The notes under the pieces are model-generated. The model saw only the letters and a list, made by a program, of their open reading frames with translations, ran no database searches and was not told the origin of the DNA. A stretch of 6,029 bases of DNA from assembly GCA_015493185.1 (NCBI GenBank), contig WGDQ01000573.1, positions 1-6,029 on the forward strand. Direction: 5' to 3'. Shown here one piece after another: positions 1 to 6,029 of this stretch; within the stretch, counting starts at the first letter, position 1; the number at the start of each line of letters is the position of its first letter. The position numbers were made by a program, and so were the translations under genes. The DNA comes from Planctomycetaceae bacterium. Lineage in GTDB: Bacteria > Planctomycetota > Planctomycetia > Pirellulales > JAEUIK01.

Positions 1-187
1 ACCCACACGGGCATGGCTCAGAAGGTGTCTTCAAACTCCAATTCCGGCTTCGATCGCGAGCGCGCCGAGCGTCGGGTCGAGGGTTTGCATCGACCGGTTC
101 AAGGAGGGTTCGCGTGCTTCGCCCTCTTTGATATGCATCGCCTGCTCACGGTCTCGGGCCTGGAAGCGATTTTTGAAGGCACCTTTC
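1..187. other. Region downstream of gltB, no gene identified
   Basis: I see no recognisable protein, RNA gene or intrinsic terminator (no GC-rich hairpin followed by a T-run) in the 187 bases after the gltB TGA. On the minus strand an ATG at 14-12 opens a frame running off the edge (M-P-V-W); it could start the next gene, but no Shine-Dalgarno precedes it and four residues identify nothing. A 35-codon minus-strand frame from the ATG at 138 to the stop at 31 is also open, with no family resemblance. The lack of a terminator permits transcription to continue into a downstream gene such as gltD. Confidence 0.4.
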
Positions 188-3100
188 TCAGGCCGGCGTG
201 GGCACTTCGAGCTGGTCGGTTTGTTTTCGTTTTCGCTGTTCGAGCACCCGTTTGTAGTCGATCGGCATGACCTTGACGAATTGCTCGAGCACGTCGGGCC
301 AGCGGTCGAGCACGGTGCGTGCCACGGTGGAGCGGGTGAATTGCCAGTGCCGCTCGATGAGCCGCTTGAGCTCGGCGACATCGTCCGGGTCGACGACCTT
401 TTCGAGCTCGACCATGCCGAGGTTGCAGTTTTCGAGGAAGTTGTTTTCGGTATCCCAGACGTAGGCCACCCCGCCGCTCATGCCGGCGGCGAAGTTGCGA
501 CCCGTGGGACCGAGAATGACGGCGCGGCCGCCGGTCATGTATTCGCAGCCGTGGTCGCCCACGCCTTCGATCACCGCGTGCGCGCCGGAGTTGCGAACGC
601 AGAAGCGTTCGGCGGCGCGACCACGGAAAAAGGCCTCGCCGCCCGTGGCACCGTAGAGCACCACGTTGCCGACGATGATGTTTTCTTCCGGTACGAAGGT
701 GGCCTGCTCGGGCGGATAGACGATGAGCCGGCCGCCGCTGAGGCCTTTGCCCACGTAGTCGTTGGCGTCGCCTTCGAGTTCGAGCGTGACGCCGCGGGAA
801 AGAAAGGCGCCGAAGCTCTGTCCGGCCGAGCCGTGGAAACGGAAGTGGATGGTATCGTCGGGCAGGCCGGCCTCGCCACGGTGCTTGGCGATGGTGTGGC
901 TGAGGATGGTGCCCACGGTACGATTGGTGTTGACGATGGGCAGTTCGACCTCGACCCGTTTTCCGGATTCGATGGCCGGGCGGGCCAGCTCGATGAGCTT
1001 GTTGTCGAGCGCTTTTTCGAGCGCGTGGTCTTGCTTGCGGGTGCAGTAGACGTCGACCCCGTCGTGCGGCGGTCGTGCCGGTGTGAGGATGGGCGCCAGA
1101 TCGAGCCCATCGGCTTTCCAGTGGCGGATGGCCCGATCGGTTTCGAGCACGTCGACGCGGCCGATCATTTCGTTGACGGTGCGGAAGCCGAGGCGGGCCA
1201 TGATTTGGCGGGCCTCTTCGGCCACCATGAACAGGTAGTTGACCACGTGCTCGGGCTTGCCGGCGAACTTTTTGCGCAGCTCGGGGTCTTGCGTGGCGAT
1301 GCCGACCGGGCAGGTGTTCAGGTGGCACTTGCGCATCATGATGCAGCCGAGCGAGATGAGCGGCGCGGTGGAGAAGCCGAACTCTTCGGCGCCCAGCAGC
1401 GCGGCGATGACGACATCGCGGCCGGTTTTCAGCCCGCCGTCGGTTTGCAGCACCACGCGGGAGCGCAGATCGTTGAGCACCAGCGTTTGGTGCGTTTCGG
1501 CAATGCCCAATTCCCAAGGCAGCCCGGCGTGCTTGATGCTGGTGAGCGGCGAGGCGCCGGTGCCGCCCGTATCGCCTGAGATGAGGATGTGGTCGGCATG
1601 CGCCTTGGCCACGCCGGCGGCGATGGTGCCCACGCCAACCTCGGAAACGAGCTTGACGCTGATGCGGGCATCGGGGTTGGCGTTTTTCAGGTCGTGGATC
1701 AGTTGCTTGAGGTCTTCGATCGAATAAATGTCGTGGTGGGGCGGGGGACTGATCAGGCCCACGCCGGGTGTGGAGTAGCGGATGCGGGCGATGTTTTCAT
1801 CGACCTTGCGTCCGGGCAGTTCGCCGCCCTCGCCGGGCTTGGCGCCCTGCGAGATTTTGATTTGCAGTTCGTCGGCGTTGGTGAGATACCAGATGGTGAC
1901 GCCGAAACGGCCCGAGGCCACTTGCTTGATGGCCGAGCGTTTGCTGTCGCCATTGGGCAGCGGCTCGAAGCGCTGAGGATCTTCGCCGCCCTCGCCGGTG
2001 TTGGACTTGCCGCCCAGGCGGTTCATGGCAATGGCCAGCGTTTCGTGGGCTTCGGCCGAGATGGAACCGAAGCTCATGGCGCCGGTGCAGAACCGCTTGA
2101 CGATTTGGCTGGCGGGTTCGACCTCTTCAAGCGGCACGGGCTGCTGGGGCAGATCGTCTTTGAAGCGGAGCAAACCGCGCAGCGTGCAGCGGGCTTTGGC
2201 GTCTTCGTTCACGCGCTTGGCAAAGCGCCAATAGGCCGACTGGTCGTTGGTGCGGGCGGCCACTTGCAGGTTGGCAATGGCCTGCGGCTGCCAGGCGTGG
2301 CGTTCGCCGGTGGCGCGCCAGTGGAACTCGCCGGGGTTGGGCAGCACGGGCAGTCGGATGCCGTCGCGGCGAGGATAGCCGATCTCGTGGCGGCGCAGCA
2401 GTTCGTCGGCCAGGACGGAGAAGTCGACGCCTTCGACGCGGCTGGCCGTGCCGGCGAAGCAGCGGTCGACCACTTCATGGTTGAGCCCGAGCGCCTCGAA
2501 GATTTGCGCGCCCTTGTACGACTGCAAGGTGGAGATGCCCATTTTGGCCATCACCTTCAGCATGCCCTTGGCCACGCCCTTGCGGTAGGCGGCCACGATT
2601 TTGTCGTCGCTGTCGAGCTTGGCGTCTTCGATCAGGCCGTCGCGGCGTGCTTGCCAAAGGGCCTCGAACGCCAGATAGGGGTTGATGGCGTCGGCACCGT
2701 AGCCAACCAGCAGGCAGTGGTGGTGCACTTCGCGGGCCTCGCCGGTTTCGACGACAATGCCCAGCCGCGTGCGTTTGGCGGCCCGAACAAGATGATGATG
2801 TACGGCGCCGCAGGCCAACAGCGCGCTGATCGGCACGCGGTCGGCGCTCATTTGCCGGTCGGATAGCACGACGAGGCTGTAGCCTTCGTCGATGGCCGAT
2901 TCGGCCTCTTGGCAGACGCGATCGAGCGCTTGGAGCAGGCCGGCCCGACCTTCGGCGCGGGGCCAGGTGATGTCGATGGTTTTGGCCCGCCAGCCGCGGT
3001 GGTTCATGTGCTTGATGGCGGCCAGTTGCTCGTTGGAAAGGATGGGGTGCGGCACAAGCAGGCGGTGCGCATGCCGCTCGGTGGTTTCGAGCAGATTGTC

Positions 3101-4792
3101 TTCCGGGCCGATGTAGCACTCGAGCGACATGACTACTTCTTCGCGAATGGAGTCGATCGCCGGGTTGGTGACCTGGGCGAAAAGCTGCTTGAAGTAGTCG
3201 TAGATCATCCGCGGCTGGTCGGAGAGGCAGGCCAGCGCTGAGTCGTTGCCCATCGAGCCGATCGGGTCGCGCTTTTCGTGAATGAGCGGCAGCAGCATGA
3301 ACTGCATGGTTTCGACCGTGTAGCCGAAGGCCTGCATGCGGGGCAGCAGCGTGTGCGGATCGAAACCGTGGGGTTCGCGATTGGGCTCGAGATCGTCGAG
3401 CCGAATGCGCTGCTGCCGGAGCCATTCGGCATAGGGGCGGCGGGTCGAAATATCGTGCTTCAGCTCTTCGTCGGCAATGATGCGGCCCTGTTCGAAATCG
3501 ACCAGGAACATTTTGCCCGGCTGAAGGCGGCCCTTGAGCTTCACACGATCGGGCTGCATGGGCAGCACGCCCGCCTCGCTGGCCATGACCACCACGTCGT
3601 CGTGCGTGACGTAGAAGCGGCTGGGGCGCAAGCCGTTGCGATCGAGCACCGCGCCGATGTAGTGGCCATCGGTAAAGGCGATCGAGGCCGGACCGTCCCA
3701 CGGCTCCATGAGGCACGAGTGATACTCGTAGAAGGCCCGTTTGTGTTCGGGCATGGTTTCGTGGTTCTGCCACGCTTCGGGAATCATCATCATGATGGCT
3801 TCTTGAAGCGTGCGGCCCGAGAGGAGCAGAAACTCGAGCACGTTGTCGAAGGTGCCCGAGTCGGAACAGTCGGGCTCGACGATGGGGAAGAGCTTGCGGA
3901 TTTCGTCGCCGAACAGCGGGCTGCGCACAACGCCTTCGCGGGCGTGCATCCAGTTCATGTTGCCGCGCAGGGTGTTGATTTCGCCGTTGTGCGACATGAA
4001 GCGGTTCGGCTGGGCACGGTCCCACGAGGGGAAGGTGTTGGTGCTGAACCGCGAATGCACCATCGCCAGGTGCGTGGTGTAGTCGGGGTCGGTCAGGTCG
4101 GGGAAGTAGGGCAGCACCTGCTCGGCCATCAACTGGCCTTTGTAAACGATCACCTTGGTCGACAGGCTGCAAACATAGAACATCTTGGCCTGCGACATGG
4201 TGGCGTCGGTGCGCAGGCGATGACTGGCCTGCTTGCGGATGAGATAGAGCTGCCGTTCGAAATCGTCGCCGTGCAGGTCGTCGCCGGCGGCGACAAAAAG
4301 CTGCTCGATCACCGGTTCGGTGGCGCGGGCCGAGGGGCCGATGTCGGCGCCGTCGGCATCGGTGGGAACGCGCCGCCAACCCACCAGGCGCTGGCCTTGC
4401 GCGGCGATGATGCGCTCGACGGTTTCCTTGCAGCGGGCCCGCTGCCGGGCATCTTGCGGCAGAAAGACCAACCCGGCGCTGAAACGACCCGGTTCGGGCA
4501 GATCGGCCTTCAGGTCGTCGTGGGCCACCTTGTGAAGGAATTGATGGGGCAGGGCCGTGAGCATGCCGGCCCCATCGCCCGTGTTGGGCTCGCAGCCGCA
4601 AGCGCCGCGATGCGTCATGTTGCGCAGCACCTCGTCGGCATCGACGACAATCTGGTGGCTTCGCACCCCTTTTATCTGAGCAACAAAGCCCACGCCGCAC
4701 GATTCGTGCTCGTAGGCGGGATGATAAAGACCGTAGGGTTCGGGGCGCAGCACGCGGCGCGCAGCGGAGGAGTGAGAGGAGTGTTCTGGCAT
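188..4792 (-). CDS. gltB: Glutamate synthase (GOGAT) large/alpha subunit, NAD(P)H-type, complete
   Basis: This cytoplasmic enzyme hydrolyses glutamine, channels the ammonia internally and reductively aminates 2-oxoglutarate to glutamate; with glutamine synthetase it is the main route of ammonium assimilation. The 1534 residues match the family's usual ~1500. In order: a 31-residue propeptide; a class II glutamine amidotransferase domain (about 32-455) with catalytic Cys32 in ESCGVGF, HSRFSTNTFPSW (246-257) and HNGEINT (268-274); a central domain (about 500-790); the FMN-binding synthase barrel (about 850-1225) with SFGSISAEAH (907-916), QGAKPGEGGELPG (982-994) and GDTGGTGASP (1073-1082); 3Fe-4S ligands Cys1150, Cys1156 and Cys1161 (C-X5-C-X4-C); and a C-terminal GXGXG beta-helix domain (about 1290-1450). 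The loop of about 25 residues that ferredoxin-dependent enzymes carry between the GEGGEDP motif (933-939) and IKQVASGRFGV (955-965) is absent, so a GltD partner supplying NAD(P)H electrons is expected. The ATG at 4792 is the first after the in-frame LysR stop and lies upstream of Cys32. No frameshift or missing catalytic residue is seen. Confidence 0.98.
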   Translation of the reverse strand: MPEHSSHSSAARRVLRPEPYGLYHPAYEHESCGVGFVAQIKGVRSHQIVVDADEVLRNMTHRGACGCEPNTGDGAGMLTALPHQFLHKVAHDDLKADLPEPGRFSAGLVFLPQDARQRARCKETVERIIAAQGQRLVGWRRVPTDADGADIGPSARATEPVIEQLFVAAGDDLHGDDFERQLYLIRKQASHRLRTDATMSQAKMFYVCSLSTKVIVYKGQLMAEQVLPYFPDLTDPDYTTHLAMVHSRFSTNTFPSWDRAQPNRFMSHNGEINTLRGNMNWMHAREGVVRSPLFGDEIRKLFPIVEPDCSDSGTFDNVLEFLLLSGRTLQEAIMMMIPEAWQNHETMPEHKRAFYEYHSCLMEPWDGPASIAFTDGHYIGAVLDRNGLRPSRFYVTHDDVVVMASEAGVLPMQPDRVKLKGRLQPGKMFLVDFEQGRIIADEELKHDISTRRPYAEWLRQQRIRLDDLEPNREPHGFDPHTLLPRMQAFGYTVETMQFMLLPLIHEKRDPIGSMGNDSALACLSDQPRMIYDYFKQLFAQVTNPAIDSIREEVVMSLECYIGPEDNLLETTERHAHRLLVPHPILSNEQLAAIKHMNHRGWRAKTIDITWPRAEGRAGLLQALDRVCQEAESAIDEGYSLVVLSDRQMSADRVPISALLACGAVHHHLVRAAKRTRLGIVVETGEAREVHHHCLLVGYGADAINPYLAFEALWQARRDGLIEDAKLDSDDKIVAAYRKGVAKGMLKVMAKMGISTLQSYKGAQIFEALGLNHEVVDRCFAGTASRVEGVDFSVLADELLRRHEIGYPRRDGIRLPVLPNPGEFHWRATGERHAWQPQAIANLQVAARTNDQSAYWRFAKRVNEDAKARCTLRGLLRFKDDLPQQPVPLEEVEPASQIVKRFCTGAMSFGSISAEAHETLAIAMNRLGGKSNTGEGGEDPQRFEPLPNGDSKRSAIKQVASGRFGVTIWYLTNADELQIKISQGAKPGEGGELPGRKVDENIARIRYSTPGVGLISPPPHHDIYSIEDLKQLIHDLKNANPDARISVKLVSEVGVGTIAAGVAKAHADHILISGDTGGTGASPLTSIKHAGLPWELGIAETHQTLVLNDLRSRVVLQTDGGLKTGRDVVIAALLGAEEFGFSTAPLISLGCIMMRKCHLNTCPVGIATQDPELRKKFAGKPEHVVNYLFMVAEEARQIMARLGFRTVNEMIGRVDVLETDRAIRHWKADGLDLAPILTPARPPHDGVDVYCTRKQDHALEKALDNKLIELARPAIESGKRVEVELPIVNTNRTVGTILSHTIAKHRGEAGLPDDTIHFRFHGSAGQSFGAFLSRGVTLELEGDANDYVGKGLSGGRLIVYPPEQATFVPEENIIVGNVVLYGATGGEAFFRGRAAERFCVRNSGAHAVIEGVGDHGCEYMTGGRAVILGPTGRNFAAGMSGGVAYVWDTENNFLENCNLGMVELEKVVDPDDVAELKRLIERHWQFTRSTVARTVLDRWPDVLEQFVKVMPIDYKRVLEQRKRKQTDQLEVPTPA

Positions 4793-4810
4793 CGTTCGAA
4801 AATTCCCGTT
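4793..4810 (-). promoter_or_regulatory. LysR-gltB intercistronic gap with weak ribosome binding site
   Basis: Eighteen bases separate the regulator's TAA from the gltB ATG. Read on the minus strand, the gap contains CGGGAA about 11 bases before the start, a poor and rather distant Shine-Dalgarno match. There is no room for a separate promoter or terminator within it, which supports co-transcription. Because 18 is a multiple of three, both genes share one reading frame, and no stop codon lies between the TAA and the gltB ATG. Translational coupling to the end of the regulator gene is a reasonable inference, not something shown by the sequence. Confidence 0.5.
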
Positions 4811-5857
4811 TTATGACTGCTGAACGGCGGAGCCCAGGTTCTCAGAGGCTCCGTCGTGGCCGCTGGAGGCCGCGCCGGCCAGAGCGTCTTCTTCGCGGTC
4901 TTCGCTCGAGGGGGACTCGCCCGCCGAGCCGGTCGCCTGATCCAGCGGCGCTTCCGTGTCGCCTGAGCCATCGTGCTGCTGCAACAGCTCGATGAACCGC
5001 TGCGCGGTGCTGCACAGCTCGCGCCCGCGGCGGTGAATGATTCCCAGAGGTCGTACCAGGTCGGTGGAGGCCAAGGGTACGGCCACCAGGGTGCCGGCCT
5101 CGACTTCGCGCGTGATGGTGGGTTCGGGCAGCAGGCCCACACCAGAGTCGATTTCGATGGCGCGTTTGATGGTTTCGATGTTGTCGAACTCCATAACGCA
5201 CTCGAAGTCGACCTGATGCTGGTGCAGCACGCGGTCGATTTCACGGCGGATCGTCAGATCGGAGTCGAAGCAAACCATCCGCTGGCCGTTGAGTGCTTCG
5301 AGCGAAACGCGGGGACGCCGCGCCAGCGGATGCGACGGCGCACAGGCCAGCACCATGGGCTCGGTGCGCCAGTCGATGGCCCGAATGGCCCGCGACGAAC
5401 GAGGAAAACTGATCAAGCCGATGTCGGCCTTGTCGTTCTCGATGGCTTCGTAAACCCGGTGCGGATGCAGATATTCGAGGCGAACGTTGGCCTTCGGGTA
5501 GCGGGCGATGAAGAGCTGCAAGAAGTGGTTCATGTGGTGGAGGCCCACCGAATAGATCGAAGCCACGCGAACGCGTCCGGCCACCTCGCGGTGCAGCGTG
5601 CGCACCTTGTCTTCCAATGCGATGTAACGCTCGACCAGCCCGCGGCAGCCTTCGTAGTAGACCTGACCCTCGGGGGTGAGGATGAACGGCCGCTTCGAGC
5701 GGTCGATCAGCCGCACGCCCAACCGCTGCTCGAGCTGATGCACCGTTTGGCTGGCTCCCGACTGCGAAATCTCGTTTTCGTCGGCCGCGCGGGAGAAGCT
5801 GCGCTGCTGCACGACATCGCAGAAAATCTTCAATGCTCGTAGCTGTATCGACGCCAT
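4811..5857 (-). CDS. LysR-family transcriptional regulator with acidic C-terminal extension
   Basis: This is a DNA-binding regulator of the LysR type, which normally acts as a tetramer and responds to a small metabolite. Residues 5-64 form the winged helix-turn-helix: FSRAADENEISQSGASQTV (21-39) supplies the two helices, QLEQRLGVRLIDR (41-53) follows, and FILTPEG (58-64) is the wing. A linker helix runs to about 92. The periplasmic-binding-like effector domain spans about 95-295 and includes RVRVASIYSVG (95-105), ADIGLISFPR (144-153) and GVGLLPEPTI (239-248). At 348 residues it is longer than the usual ~300; the excess is a Gly/Ser/Ala/Glu/Asp-rich tail (about 296-348) that looks disordered. 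The ATG at 5857 is the only reasonable start, because an in-frame TGA sits at 5872-5870; no clear Shine-Dalgarno precedes it. It lies 18 bases upstream of gltB in the same direction, so control of gltB, as GltC does in Bacillus, is the likely role. That role is inferred from context; the effector and exact subfamily are not evident. Confidence 0.95.
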   Translation of the reverse strand: MASIQLRALKIFCDVVQQRSFSRAADENEISQSGASQTVHQLEQRLGVRLIDRSKRPFILTPEGQVYYEGCRGLVERYIALEDKVRTLHREVAGRVRVASIYSVGLHHMNHFLQLFIARYPKANVRLEYLHPHRVYEAIENDKADIGLISFPRSSRAIRAIDWRTEPMVLACAPSHPLARRPRVSLEALNGQRMVCFDSDLTIRREIDRVLHQHQVDFECVMEFDNIETIKRAIEIDSGVGLLPEPTITREVEAGTLVAVPLASTDLVRPLGIIHRRGRELCSTAQRFIELLQQHDGSGDTEAPLDQATGSAGESPSSEDREEDALAGAASSGHDGASENLGSAVQQS

Positions 5858-5901
5858 GTGATAAGCAGATCAAATAAAGTGCGTGTTCAGAATCGACATG
5901 G

Positions 5902-5938
5902 AAGATAACAGGCTAGATACTTCTCGTTCGGTCGTCAA
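5902..5938 (-). promoter_or_regulatory. Possible sigma70-type promoter for the LysR-gltB operon
   Basis: On the minus strand a good -35 hexamer, TTGACG (5938-5933), is followed 17 bases later by a poor -10, TAGCCT (5915-5910). A second option is an extended -10, TG-T-TATCTT (5910-5902), which would not need the -35 because it lies 25 bases from it. Either would give a leader of roughly 35-50 bases before the LysR ATG. Matches this weak occur by chance in AT-rich DNA, so this is only a pointer to where transcription may begin. Confidence 0.25.
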
Positions 5939-5970
5939 GCACTGGCAATGACAGCAGACCAGAGAAAGGT

Positions 5971-5996
5971 AAAACAATAGGGCCAAACATTGTTTT
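5971..5996. repeat. Perfect 8-bp inverted repeat, candidate operator
   Basis: AAAACAAT at 5971-5978 is matched by its exact reverse complement ATTGTTTT at 5989-5996, around a 10-base centre (AGGGCCAAAC). The arms are AT-only apart from one C/G pair and lie about 115-140 bases before the LysR start. Arm centres are 18 bp apart, under two helical turns, as suits a dimeric regulator on one face of DNA. The spacing is one base short of the classical LysR T-N11-A pattern (T5978 and A5989 are separated by ten bases). An AT-rich hairpin acting as a weak terminator for something upstream is the alternative, since short T-runs flank it on both strands. Confidence 0.4.
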
Positions 5997-6029
5997 TGTG
6001 GGCGACCAATTCTTCTTTCGGGTGGGGGG

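Larger units (their letters stand above)
5858..6029 (-). promoter_or_regulatory. Upstream region of the LysR-gltB operon
   Basis: No gene is recognisable in this stretch, which is clearly richer in A and T than the coding sequence beside it. An in-frame stop at 5872-5870 separates it from the LysR reading frame. Its position makes it the expected home of the operon promoter and, since LysR proteins commonly regulate their own genes, of an operator. It ends in a G-rich tract (GGGTGGGGGG at 6020-6029) at the window edge. Whether a divergent gene begins beyond 6029 cannot be seen. Confidence 0.6.

Noticed and set aside
13..270. An 85-codon plus-strand frame crossing the gltB 3' end
   Set aside because: It overlaps 83 bases of gltB antisense, has no ribosome binding site and no recognisable similarity.
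99..1517. A 472-codon minus-strand frame overlapping the end of gltB
   Set aside because: It is an Arg-rich frameshifted translation of the gltB C-terminal half; gltB itself is intact through its conserved C-terminal domain.
1547..1576. GDTGG in the GltB synthase site (residues 1073-1077) where many homologues have GYDGG or GHDGG
   Set aside because: Other functional NADPH-type enzymes, as I recall Azospirillum GltB with GNTGG, also have Thr here, so this is ordinary family variation and not a damaged site.
2475..4700. A 741-codon minus-strand frame overlapping the first half of gltB
   Set aside because: It is an Arg/Ala/Pro-rich out-of-frame translation of gltB, typical of GC-rich coding DNA, with no domain signature.
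128..4816. Long plus-strand open frames (128-1579, 1589-2866, 3278-4816) opposite gltB
   Set aside because: They are codon-aligned antisense shadows of a clear gltB, have no recognisable domains, and follow from the scarcity of TTA/CTA/TCA codons in the sense strand.
4973..5842. A 289-codon plus-strand frame opposite the LysR gene
   Set aside because: It is the codon-aligned antisense of a confident LysR gene and has no family resemblance.
6020..6029. G-rich tract at the right edge, considered as a G-quadruplex
   Set aside because: It is only ten bases long and cut by the window end; four separate G-runs cannot be demonstrated.

Overview
The window holds two complete genes, both on the minus strand. 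Read in the direction of transcription (right to left), they are a LysR-type transcriptional regulator at 5857-4811 and a full-length glutamate synthase large subunit, gltB, at 4792-188. Together they cover about 94% of the sequence. What remains is a 172-base upstream region (5858-6029), an 18-base gap between the genes, and 187 bases downstream of gltB.

The sequence suggests a GC-rich bacterium. gltB avoids TTA, CTA and TCA codons almost completely, and no strong Shine-Dalgarno sequence precedes either start. A planctomycete or another GC-rich lineage with weak Shine-Dalgarno use would fit, but this is a guess from style; nothing here fixes the phylum.

The region 5858-6029 is visibly richer in A and T than the genes. 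It carries a perfect 8-bp inverted repeat with a 10-base centre (5971-5996) and weak promoter-like hexamers pointing at the LysR gene. The regulator ends in TAA. Six codons later, in the same reading frame, gltB starts, so the two are very probably co-transcribed and perhaps translationally coupled. gltB encodes the glutaminase and 2-oxoglutarate-amidating halves of GOGAT. It has the processed N-terminal cysteine, the FMN/synthase barrel, the 3Fe-4S cysteine cluster and the GXGXG beta-helix domain. It lacks the extra loop of ferredoxin-dependent enzymes, so it should need a GltD-type NAD(P)H-oxidising small subunit. That subunit is not in the window and may lie just beyond position 1.

The likely logic is that the regulator senses a metabolite of nitrogen/carbon balance and controls its own operon, including ammonium assimilation through GOGAT. 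The pairing resembles the LysR regulator GltC with gltAB in Bacillus subtilis, except that here the regulator is co-directional and upstream instead of divergent. I found no mobile element, CRISPR array, tRNA, rRNA or evidently new system. The noteworthy points are the operon architecture, the regulator's acidic tail and the candidate operator.
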